Under the pieces are notes generated by a model, which ran no database searches, was not told where the DNA came from, and saw only the letters and a program-made list of their open reading frames with translations. This document shows, one piece after another, positions 1-6,684 of a stretch of DNA of 8,528 bases. Origin of the DNA: CAZLMW01 sp964560875 (GTDB lineage: Bacteria; Myxococcota_A; UBA9042); the NCBI GenBank assembly GCA_964560875.1, contig CAZLMW010000205.1, forward strand, positions 1 through 8,528, given 5' to 3'. Numbering within the stretch: the stretch's first letter is position 1; every line of letters starts with the position of its first letter. The translations under genes and the position numbers were made by a program.

Positions 1-2549
1 CTGGCACGTTCTATCGATTCGAGAGCGACGCTTGTCTGCCCGTCGGCCCGACCGGATGTGCCGATGCAGCGGTGGACCCCGCCAAGTGCCTGCCGCGTTG
101 GTGTGTGGATGCGAAGACCGACCTGGGCCGCGCATGTACCCCCGCCGAGGTCGCCGCCGGCAAGGGGTGTCCGGTCGGCCAAACCCCGTCCAGTGTCAGC
201 GGCGATTGCGTGCCAGCAGGCCACTTTCCGGGCAGCGGGATCCCCGCCAACTGGCGCCCCGAGGTCGATGCCATCCCGCCGGTGGCCGGCAAACCACCGT
301 GGCCTGAGCTGAAAGACGTTCCCCTGTTCGACGACAGCCCACCGTGGAAGTCCGGATGCCCTCCGGGGTTCATCACCAAGGCAAAAAACTGCGTCCCCGA
401 CCCCGCCGACTGTCCGGCCGACCCGTATGGCGACGCCAAGCTCGTCGATGGCGCGGGGGTCGTTTTTGTCGACGCGAAAAACGGTTCAGACACCAACAAG
501 GGCACCCGAAAGAAGCCGCTCAAGACCCTCTCCAAGGCGTTCGAGCCCGGATTCAAGGCGACCACCGTTGCGCTCGCTGCAGGCACGTACGCCGGTGGCA
601 ACAAGACCGGCGCGGCCGTCAAGATCATCGGACAGTGCGCCGCGAACGTGACGGTTTCGGGCCCCGTCGGCGAGCACGCGCTTTTCGTGACCGGTTCGCC
701 GTACATCGGGCGCATCAGCATCACCGGACCCGGGGCTGGCCTGGTGATCGGCGCGCAGCAGGGCGTCACGATCGAGCGCGTCTTCGTGCATGACGTCCGT
801 GTGGTCGGAATCGGCGTGGTAGGCGCCGGCTACAGCACGATTCGCGAGACTGTGGTCAGCGGGATGCTTCCCGTGGTGCCGATCCAGGACCTGGCCGCAA
901 TCATGGTCCAGGCGAGCGAGGTAGACCTCGTCGATGTCGCAATTATCGGCGCCCGGCGGTGCGGTCTGTGCGCGCGTCAATTATCGGGCATCGACGCCAA
1001 GCGCCTCCTGGTTCGCGGGGTCGCCCCCATTGGCGGTGAGCGAGGCTACGGGTTGGATTTCCGCGACGGGACGGTCGTCACTCTCAAAGACGCCTTCATC
1101 ACCGATGCGCACAGCGCTGGGATTCTCGTCAAGGGCGCCAACAACGAGCTGACAGGCTCGCAAATCCGCGTTGGGCAGACCGAGCTGCCAGGTGGACACG
1201 GACTTGGCGCCAGCCTTCACGTCGTCGACGAATCGTCGGTATCGCTGCAGTCGAGCCGTCTGCATCGCGGCCGCGGAGCTGGCGTCATCGTCTATGGCAA
1301 GGGCGCGAACGTGACGTTGTTCGATGTTCTTGTCGACCATGCGCGGCCTCAAGACGGCTTCCCCGGGGATGCCGGTGTCGTGGTCGGTAACGGCGCCATC
1401 ACGACGCTGGTCAAGACGCGGATCCATGACGTCAACGGTGTCGGCATTGGCGTCGATGGCCCGGGCGCTACGGCGGTTCTCAACAACGTCCTGGTCGACA
1501 AAGTCAACCGAGATCCCGGACGTCCGGCGTGGGCGGCCGGCGTCATGGCCGCGAGAGAGGGGAAGATCACGATCTCGGACACCCGCATCACCGACTGCAA
1601 GAACGTCGGGCTGGTGGTCACCGGCACAGCGGGAGACGTCGCAGCGACGCGGCTCGTGGTGGATAACGTGCAGTCCCTCGGCGACGGGCTCGAGGCGGCA
1701 TCCGGCGTACGCGTGTCCCGCGACACACACAGCGATAAACCCGGCTTCACCCTCCGCGACGCGCGCGTCAGCAACGTGGTGGGCGCCGGTGTGGTGCTGC
1801 AGGGCCGAAACGTTCATGCGCACGTCCGCGGCCTGTCAGTCACCGACGTCGTGCCGGCCCCCAAGAAGTCCAATCCGTCGGGGGTCTCGCTCGGGGGCAA
1901 CGGCCTGCTGATCTCGGGCGGTGTGCGATCGCAGCTCGACGGCGTCACCGTCGTCCAGGCGTCCCGCGTTGGCGTGTCCGTCAGCCGGCTGTTGCTCGCA
2001 GAGAAAGACCCGAAAAGCCCCTTGCCGCAGCATGTGAAGGGTGTTCGCTTCAGCGCCAACGGGCTCGTAGTCGCGCGGACACGGCCGGTCGGCGGGCTGT
2101 ACGGGGCAGGGATCTACTGCGAGCAGGTCACGCACGGTTGTCATCTTCATGCCAGTCGGGTTGTCGCCAACCACACCGCGGGTGTTTGGTTCCGCGACGC
2201 GACGGCGACCGTCGATGAAACCGTGATCGCCGCGACCAACGTGTCGACGTTTGCGGGCGGGGGCAGACCCATCGACATCGGCGACGGGCTGACCGCAGAG
2301 CGTTCCAATGTCACTGTGAACCGCAGCCTCATCGCGGCCAACAAGCGGGCCGGCTTGATCTCGGCGCAGACGAGCAAAGTCGTCCTCGGCCGCTCGATGG
2401 TGACAGGCAGCATCGTCGGCGCCGTTTCGTCGGCAGGCGGCAACGTCGACGCGACCACGTCGCTCATTTCCGGCAACGAGACCAACAGGTCCTCGGCTTC
2501 GTTGGTCCTGCCGACCGCCCCGGGTCTCGTCGGTGCTGTCGGCAAGTGA
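1..2549 (+). CDS. Cys-rich right-handed parallel beta-helix surface protein, 5'-truncated by the window edge
   Basis: The reading frame is open from base 3 with no upstream stop, so the true start and any signal peptide lie outside the window. A GTG at 72 is in frame, but the coding sense clearly continues upstream of it. About 848 residues are visible. Numbered from base 3, residues 1-140 are Pro-rich and hold ten Cys (11, 19, 29, 34, 45, 56, 69, 119, 130, 137), with 'GCP.G...CVP' motifs repeated twice. Residues 154-180 carry VFVDAKNGSDTNKGT followed by PLKTLSKAF, the entry motif of DUF1565/pectate-lyase-like beta-helix proteins. The rest, to about residue 840, is a run of Val/Ile/Gly-rich rungs (for example GVGIGVDGPGA, NVGLVVTGTAG) typical of right-handed parallel beta-helices. 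No catalytic pectate lyase residues, transmembrane segment or C-terminal sorting signal is evident. An exported adhesive or structural role is inferred. The radical SAM gene follows after 72 bases. Confidence 0.88.
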   Translation, partial: GTFYRFESDACLPVGPTGCADAAVDPAKCLPRWCVDAKTDLGRACTPAEVAAGKGCPVGQTPSSVSGDCVPAGHFPGSGIPANWRPEVDAIPPVAGKPPWPELKDVPLFDDSPPWKSGCPPGFITKAKNCVPDPADCPADPYGDAKLVDGAGVVFVDAKNGSDTNKGTRKKPLKTLSKAFEPGFKATTVALAAGTYAGGNKTGAAVKIIGQCAANVTVSGPVGEHALFVTGSPYIGRISITGPGAGLVIGAQQGVTIERVFVHDVRVVGIGVVGAGYSTIRETVVSGMLPVVPIQDLAAIMVQASEVDLVDVAIIGARRCGLCARQLSGIDAKRLLVRGVAPIGGERGYGLDFRDGTVVTLKDAFITDAHSAGILVKGANNELTGSQIRVGQTELPGGHGLGASLHVVDESSVSLQSSRLHRGRGAGVIVYGKGANVTLFDVLVDHARPQDGFPGDAGVVVGNGAITTLVKTRIHDVNGVGIGVDGPGATAVLNNVLVDKVNRDPGRPAWAAGVMAAREGKITISDTRITDCKNVGLVVTGTAGDVAATRLVVDNVQSLGDGLEAASGVRVSRDTHSDKPGFTLRDARVSNVVGAGVVLQGRNVHAHVRGLSVTDVVPAPKKSNPSGVSLGGNGLLISGGVRSQLDGVTVVQASRVGVSVSRLLLAEKDPKSPLPQHVKGVRFSANGLVVARTRPVGGLYGAGIYCEQVTHGCHLHASRVVANHTAGVWFRDATATVDETVIAATNVSTFAGGGRPIDIGDGLTAERSNVTVNRSLIAANKRAGLISAQTSKVVLGRSMVTGSIVGAVSSAGGNVDATTSLISGNETNRSSASLVLPTAPGLVGAVGK

Positions 2550-2621
2550 TCGGCGCGCCGCTTGGTCAAATCGGTTACCGTTGTGAAGACGACGCGCCCT
2601 GGTCGCGCGCGGTGAGGCCCC
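2550..2621 (+). other. Intergenic spacer between the beta-helix and radical SAM genes
   Basis: This 72-base gap holds a perfect 10-base palindrome, cggcgcgccg, at 2551-2560, and the ribosome-binding site of the next gene at its end. I see no convincing promoter and no hairpin followed by a T-run, so read-through from the beta-helix gene is plausible. Confidence 0.4.
2611..2617 (+). promoter_or_regulatory. Ribosome-binding site that fixes the GTG start of the radical SAM gene
   Basis: GGTGAGG lies 4 bases before the GTG at 2622. An in-frame TGA at 2613-2615 overlaps this site, so translation cannot start further upstream. The next in-frame GTG lies inside the Fe-S cysteine motif. Start at 2622 is therefore well supported despite being non-ATG. 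Confidence 0.75.
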
Positions 2622-3848
2622 GTGGCGAATATCGGCTACATCCAGGTTGTCCGGCACTGCAACCACGTGTGCGGTTTCTGCAGCAATCCGACGACGCCGT
2701 ACGTGCACTCGTTTGACACCATGAAGGTGCTCGTCGATGACTTCGTGGCGCGCGGCTATTTCGGCGTCATTTTGACCGGCGGCGAACCGACGCTTCACCC
2801 CGATCTGCCGTCGATCGCCGGCTATGCGCGCGACCAGGGCCTGCATGTTCGGATGATCACCAACGGCTGGAACCTCGCGGACCGCGACTTCGCCAAGGCG
2901 CTGGCGGAAGGTGGCGTGCAGCACGCGCACGTTTCTATCTATTCGATTCGTCCTGACGTCGAGGAGGCGTTGCGCGGCATCCCGAACACCCTGCCTCGCG
3001 CCTACAAGGCCCTCGAAAACGCCAACGAGTTCGGCATCACGCTCAATATCAACTGTGTGATCAACCGCCTCAACGCCGACCATCTGCACGACAACATCGC
3101 GTATTTCATCGAGCACCACCCCTACATCCGGCATTTTGTCTGGAACAACCTCGATCCCTCCATGGGCCGCGCCGAGGTCAACCAGGAGCAGTTCCTGCAT
3201 CGCCTCCGCGACTTCGAGTATTCGCTGTGGAAGGCGTGCACGATGCTGCACGAGACGGGGCGGACGTTTCGCGTCGAGAAGGTTCCGCTCTGCCTGATGA
3301 CCGACTACGCGTGGGCGAGCACGGAGACGCGCAAAATCGTCAAGGGCGAAGAGCGCATCGTGCACTTCCTCGATGACAAGCAGACCGTTCGCCAGACCGA
3401 CTGGGAACACCTCTATGCCGAGTCGTGCCGCATTTGTTCGTTGCGCACGATCTGCGGCGGCCTGTTCGACCAGGGGGATGCGTACGACACCGCGGAGCTC
3501 GCGCCTGTCTTCGTCGACCGCGACGCCATCGTGAAACAAATCATCGAAGACCCGTCCGACCCCAGCTACGCCCTCCGATCGCTCGATGCGTGGCGCGCCG
3601 ACTTCGACGGTCGGTTGGCCCAACAGCGGCAACAAGCCGTCACCGAGCGCTCAGCGGATGGCCGCCCGCCGGCCAATGTCGACGGAATTCGGGTCGGATT
3701 CGTCAACGCCGATGGGTTGCGTCTTTACAACAAGAAGCGCAAGGCTGAGGGTCGCAGGCTCGCGAAGCTCGGCGTCCAGGTCGAGTCCGAGAAGGTCACC
3801 CGCAAGGCCGTGCAGCAAGCCAACACTCCAGACACCCAATCCAACTGA
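2622..3848 (+). CDS. Radical SAM enzyme with probable C-terminal auxiliary Fe-S site
   Basis: This 408-residue protein should be a cytoplasmic enzyme that cleaves S-adenosylmethionine at a [4Fe-4S] cluster. The cluster motif CNHVCGFC (C13, C17, C20; CX3CX2C) sits almost at the N-terminus. It is followed by the SAM-contacting LTGGEPTLHP at 51-60, then MITNGWNLAD (78-87) and HVSIYS (103-108), giving the usual MoaA/PqqE-like core to about residue 220. Cys at 224, 269, 272 and 278 (VPLC, then ESCRICSLRTICGG) resemble the SPASM/twitch arrangement that binds a second cluster. The region from about 300 to 408 is a family-specific extension ending in a very basic tail (YNKKRKAEGRR). No RiPP-recognition domain precedes the core and no precursor peptide gene was seen nearby. 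The substrate is unknown. Family certainty is high; the auxiliary cluster is inferred from Cys spacing. Confidence 0.93.
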   Translation: MANIGYIQVVRHCNHVCGFCSNPTTPYVHSFDTMKVLVDDFVARGYFGVILTGGEPTLHPDLPSIAGYARDQGLHVRMITNGWNLADRDFAKALAEGGVQHAHVSIYSIRPDVEEALRGIPNTLPRAYKALENANEFGITLNINCVINRLNADHLHDNIAYFIEHHPYIRHFVWNNLDPSMGRAEVNQEQFLHRLRDFEYSLWKACTMLHETGRTFRVEKVPLCLMTDYAWASTETRKIVKGEERIVHFLDDKQTVRQTDWEHLYAESCRICSLRTICGGLFDQGDAYDTAELAPVFVDRDAIVKQIIEDPSDPSYALRSLDAWRADFDGRLAQQRQQAVTERSADGRPPANVDGIRVGFVNADGLRLYNKKRKAEGRRLAKLGVQVESEKVTRKAVQQANTPDTQSN

Positions 3849-3922
3849 ACAACGGGGCAGCCCGGCTGAACAAGAGGCAGCCCGGCTGAACAAGAGGCAA
3901 CCCAGCTGAACAACGAGGCAAC
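3845..3922 (+). repeat. 20-21-base tandem repeat, about 3.9 copies, filling the gap before the SCP2 gene
   Basis: Copies lie at 3845-3865 (21 bases), 3866-3885, 3886-3905 (20 each) and 3906-3922 (17, partial). The core is CTGAACAAGAGGCAGCCCGG. The first copy supplies the TGA stop of the radical SAM gene. The last supplies the GAGG (3915-3918) that sits 4 bases before the ATG of the SCP2 gene. Copies 2 and 3 also carry AGAGGCA, so the ribosome-binding sequence is itself multiplied. Because copy 1 is 21 bases and the others 20, the TGAs at 3846, 3867, 3887 and 3907 fall in all three frames. Confidence 0.9.
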
Positions 3923-4231
3923 ATGAAAGCAAAAGACATCATCGAGTCGATGCCAGCGCGCTACCGCAAGGGCGCGTTCTCGGGCACAAAGACGTTCTAT
4001 TTTTCGGTCGACGGGACCCGCTACACTGTGACCTTCGCCAACGACGCCTGCACCGTCGCGCCCGGAAAGCCCGCCAGCGACGCGGACGTGGTGTTGAAGA
4101 CGACCGAGAGGCTGTTCAAGCGCATGGTCATCGACGGCAAGATGCCCGGCGCGCTCGATATCGCCCGCGGCAAAATCAAGACCAACGACCCCGGCGCGCT
4201 CAAGGCGCTCAAGTCCTGGTTCAACATGTAG
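3923..4231 (+). CDS. SCP2-like sterol/lipid-binding domain protein
   Basis: A 102-residue single-domain protein, the usual length for free-standing bacterial SCP2 (PF02036-type) proteins. It opens with the helical MKAKDIIESMPARYRKG. A beta section follows (TKTFYFSVDG, RYTVTFAND, CTVAPGKP), then ADVVLKTTERLFKRMVIDGK and a closing RGKIKTNDPGALKALKSWF; this order of elements is characteristic of the fold. Family members bind fatty acids, sterols or other hydrophobic ligands in a pocket; some, such as UbiJ/UbiT, serve as accessory proteins in quinone synthesis. There is no signal peptide, so it should be cytoplasmic. The ATG at 3923 has GAGG 4 bases upstream, and an in-frame TGA at 3887 rules out a longer start. 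It sits between the radical SAM gene (74 bases) and the lipoprotein gene (16 bases). A partnership with the radical SAM enzyme is inference. Confidence 0.88.
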   Translation: MKAKDIIESMPARYRKGAFSGTKTFYFSVDGTRYTVTFANDACTVAPGKPASDADVVLKTTERLFKRMVIDGKMPGALDIARGKIKTNDPGALKALKSWFNM

Positions 4232-4247
4232 ACGAGTCGGCCCGACC

Positions 4248-6596
4248 ATGATGCAAGCGCTCCCAACCGCGACACGAACCGGCCTCATCGCTTGCCTTGG
4301 GGCTTGGATGGCGATGGTCGGATGCACCCGCTCGACCGCCGGCAGCGGTGGCCCTCAGACGTGGAATCTCGACGGCGCGGGGAGCGGTTCCAGCTCGGGA
4401 CCATCCGACGTCGTGGACGGCACCGGTGCGTCCAGCAGCAGCGGCGGCGATTCTATTGGCGCGTCGGGCAGCTCCGGCGGCGATGACGTCACGTTCGACG
4501 CCGGGCCCAAGCCGGACGGTCCCTCGTGCGGCTCCTCGTCCGTCTGCAAGAAAGACCACCCGACCACACCGTATTGCAACAACACCCACCAGGTGTGCGT
4601 CGCGTGCCTCGTCGACTTCCATTGCAAGCAGAAGGACCCGAAAAAGCCGGTCTGCAAGGGCGGCAAGTGCACGTCGATCAGCTGCGTGCCGGGCTCCAAG
4701 GCCTGCAAAGGCGACTGGATCGAGATCTGCAACAAGGCCGGTGACGGTTTCGATATCGAGGTCTGTCCGGACGACAAGCCGGTTTGCCACGCCAACGCGT
4801 GCAAGAAGTGCAAACCCAACGAGGTCTACTGCAAGAAGCCCGAAGCGAGCGGTCAATCGCTGGCCATCATGAAGTGCAACGCGGCGGGTTCGGCGGCTGA
4901 CATCCTCAAGGTGTGCCCTGGAAAGCAGGTGTGCACGGCCGGCAAATGCGGCGTCTGCACGCCAGGCGCCAAGGTTTGCGAGGGCCATACAGCCAAGCAA
5001 TGCCTGCCCGACGGCTCGGATTGGAAGGTGCTCGACGACTGCGGCGCCAAGGGGCTCACGTGCCTCGGCGGTCTCTGCGTCAACCCCTGTTCGGGCGACT
5101 TCAAGAGCAACACGCACGTTGGCTGTGACTACTGGGCGGTCGACCTCGACAACGCCAAGGAAGGCCAGTACGACGCGCAGAACAAGCAGTTCGCGGTCGT
5201 CATCACCAACACCAGTGACAAGGACGCGGACGTGACGGTGCGCCTGCTGTCGACCAACCCGCCCAAGTCCAAGAAGTTCAAGATCGGCCCCAACGCGCTG
5301 CGCACCATCAAGCTGCCCAACGAGCTCGGCGTCCCCAACAGCTTCAGCAACCAGAACGGCAGCAACATCAACAACCGCGTCTACAACATCAAGGCGACGC
5401 AGCCGATTGTCGCGTACCAGTTCAACCCGCTCGACAACTACAAGGTGTTCAGCAACGACGCCTCTTTGCTGCTGCCGCGCACCTCGCTCGGCAAGATGTA
5501 CTACGTCATGAGCGGCAAGCAGGTGAACGCGACGTTGCGCGGCTATTTCACCGTCCTCGCCGTCGAGCCGGGCAACACCAAAGTGACGGTGGTGGTCTCG
5601 GGCAAGACCCTCGGCGGGTCCGGTGTGCCGGCGATGAACAAGGGGCAGAAGAAGGACTTCACGCTCAAGGAAGGCCAGGCCCTCAACATCGAGACCAACA
5701 GCAATACATCCGACCTCACCGGCTCGGTGGTCATCAGCGACAAGCGCGTCGCGGTGTTCGGCGGCAGCGAGGCCAGCCGCTCGCCCAACAGCGGCAACTG
5801 CGTGAAGTGGCAGAAGAGCACCAAGAAGGTGTGCGCGAGCTCGACGAACAACGGTGTCCCCCAGTACTGCACCACCAGCGGCAGCTGCCAGTGGTCATGT
5901 TGTGCCGATCACCTCGAAGAGCAGATGTTCCCGGTCAAGAGCTGGGGCACGACCTACGTGGCGGCTCACCTCTTGAAGCGCGGGATCGAGAAGGACACCT
6001 GGCGCGTGCTCGCGAGCAAGAACGGCACCAAGGTCATCATCAAGCCGAATATCGGTATCACGATCCCGACGCTCGACGAGGGCAAGTGGTACCAGTTCCA
6101 GACCGACAAGGACTTCGTCATCGAGGCCACGGCGCCGATCCAGGTCGCGCAGTACATGGCGAGCTCGTATGCGACGGTCACATGGGATAACCCGTCCTGT
6201 ACGTCGGACAACTACTGCAAGTCGACGTACGGATTCCTGGCCAATTGCGTTTCGGTCGGCTTCGGCCAGAAGGCGTGCGCGCCGATCGGAGATCCGAGCC
6301 TGTTGCTCAACATGGCGACGAGCCAGTACCTCGACGACTACATCTTCCTCGTGCCCGACAAGTACAAGCTCAACTACGTCACCATCGTCGCGCCCGCGGG
6401 TGCTTCGGTGAAGATGGACGGGCTCGCCATCGCCTCGTCGCAGTTCAAGATTATCGGCGGCACGACCTATGCGGTCGCGCGGCTACCCATCGCCAAGGGC
6501 GCGCACAAGATCAAGGCCAGCAAGAAGGTTGGCGTCTGGATCTACGGGTACGACGACGACGTCTCGTACGGCTATGCGGCTGGCGCGAAACTGTGA
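4248..6596 (+). CDS. Lipoprotein with Cys-rich repeats and an IgGFc-binding-type domain
   Basis: A 782-residue protein. Residues 1-26 form a signal sequence (R10, hydrophobic TGLIACLGAWMAMVG) ending in a lipobox-like MVGC, so C26 is probably lipidated. Residue +2 is Thr rather than Asp, compatible with outer-membrane sorting. A Ser/Gly/Asp-rich linker spans about 28-90. Residues 94-281 form a disulfide-type region with 27 Cys in regularly spaced repeats. From about 290 comes the IgGFc-binding-type domain (PF17517-like) common in myxobacterial lipoproteins: VGCDYWAVDLDN, ITNTSDKDADVTVRLL, PIVAYQFNPLDN, FSNDASLLLP, ADHLEEQMFPVKSWGTTYV, DTWRVLASKNGT and a closing GVWIYGYDDDVSYGY. Function in bacteria is undefined; surface adhesion or interaction is inferred, and antibody binding should not be assumed from the name. 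ATG codons at 4248 and 4251 are both possible. No good Shine-Dalgarno is seen, and with only 16 bases after the SCP2 stop, translational coupling is likely. Confidence 0.9.
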   Translation: MMQALPTATRTGLIACLGAWMAMVGCTRSTAGSGGPQTWNLDGAGSGSSSGPSDVVDGTGASSSSGGDSIGASGSSGGDDVTFDAGPKPDGPSCGSSSVCKKDHPTTPYCNNTHQVCVACLVDFHCKQKDPKKPVCKGGKCTSISCVPGSKACKGDWIEICNKAGDGFDIEVCPDDKPVCHANACKKCKPNEVYCKKPEASGQSLAIMKCNAAGSAADILKVCPGKQVCTAGKCGVCTPGAKVCEGHTAKQCLPDGSDWKVLDDCGAKGLTCLGGLCVNPCSGDFKSNTHVGCDYWAVDLDNAKEGQYDAQNKQFAVVITNTSDKDADVTVRLLSTNPPKSKKFKIGPNALRTIKLPNELGVPNSFSNQNGSNINNRVYNIKATQPIVAYQFNPLDNYKVFSNDASLLLPRTSLGKMYYVMSGKQVNATLRGYFTVLAVEPGNTKVTVVVSGKTLGGSGVPAMNKGQKKDFTLKEGQALNIETNSNTSDLTGSVVISDKRVAVFGGSEASRSPNSGNCVKWQKSTKKVCASSTNNGVPQYCTTSGSCQWSCCADHLEEQMFPVKSWGTTYVAAHLLKRGIEKDTWRVLASKNGTKVIIKPNIGITIPTLDEGKWYQFQTDKDFVIEATAPIQVAQYMASSYATVTWDNPSCTSDNYCKSTYGFLANCVSVGFGQKACAPIGDPSLLLNMATSQYLDDYIFLVPDKYKLNYVTIVAPAGASVKMDGLAIASSQFKIIGGTTYAVARLPIAKGAHKIKASKKVGVWIYGYDDDVSYGYAAGAKL

Positions 6597-6666
6597 GGCG
6601 AGCCGCATCTCAGGCCGAATCGTGATCGGCGTTTCGCGGTATGCAGGAACCGAGAATTGAAGAGGC

Positions 6667-6684
6667 GCTACGGCGCTTCGTAGC
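6667..6684. terminator. Hairpin at the kinase stop codon in the convergent gene junction (weak terminator candidate)
   Basis: GCTACG (6667-6672) and CGTAGC (6679-6684) are perfect inverted arms around a 6-base loop. The hairpin overlaps the kinase stop codon (6668-6670, read on the minus strand). The convergent gap 6597-6667 also has a 5-bp dyad, gccga/tcggc. Neither is followed by a T-run on either strand, so intrinsic termination is doubtful. Confidence 0.22.

Noticed and set aside
2..16. Sigma54-like TGGCAC at the window start
   Set aside because: There is no GC element (TTGC) at the required spacing, and it lies inside coding sequence.
72..74. GTG as the start of the beta-helix gene
   Set aside because: The frame is open and coding-like upstream (Cys at codons 11 and 19 continue the Cys-rich pattern), there is no convincing ribosome-binding site, and no signal peptide would follow.
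2552..2598. Inverted arms GGCGCG/CGCGCC as a terminator after the beta-helix gene
   Set aside because: A 6-bp stem with a loop of 35 bases and no T-run is unlikely to terminate transcription.
1836..3635. 599-codon open frame on the - strand, spanning the end of the beta-helix gene and most of the radical SAM gene
   Set aside because: It is codon-aligned with both + strand genes (which share a phase), so stops arise only where they use TTA, CTA or TCA, rare codons in this GC-rich DNA. The peptide is Arg/Asp/Val-rich without any domain, while both + strand proteins have clear family motifs.
3845..3922. A CRISPR array
   Set aside because: The copies are contiguous with no spacers, and no cas genes are present.
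4236..4246. 11-base dyad gtcggcccgac just before the lipoprotein start
   Set aside because: Arms of 5 bp with a single central base cannot form an RNA hairpin and are expected often by chance in GC-rich sequence.
4221..5117. 298-codon open frame on the - strand, opposite the lipoprotein N-terminal half
   Set aside because: Ala/Arg/Val-rich composition typical of antisense shadows; the + strand has a signal peptide, lipobox and Cys repeats.
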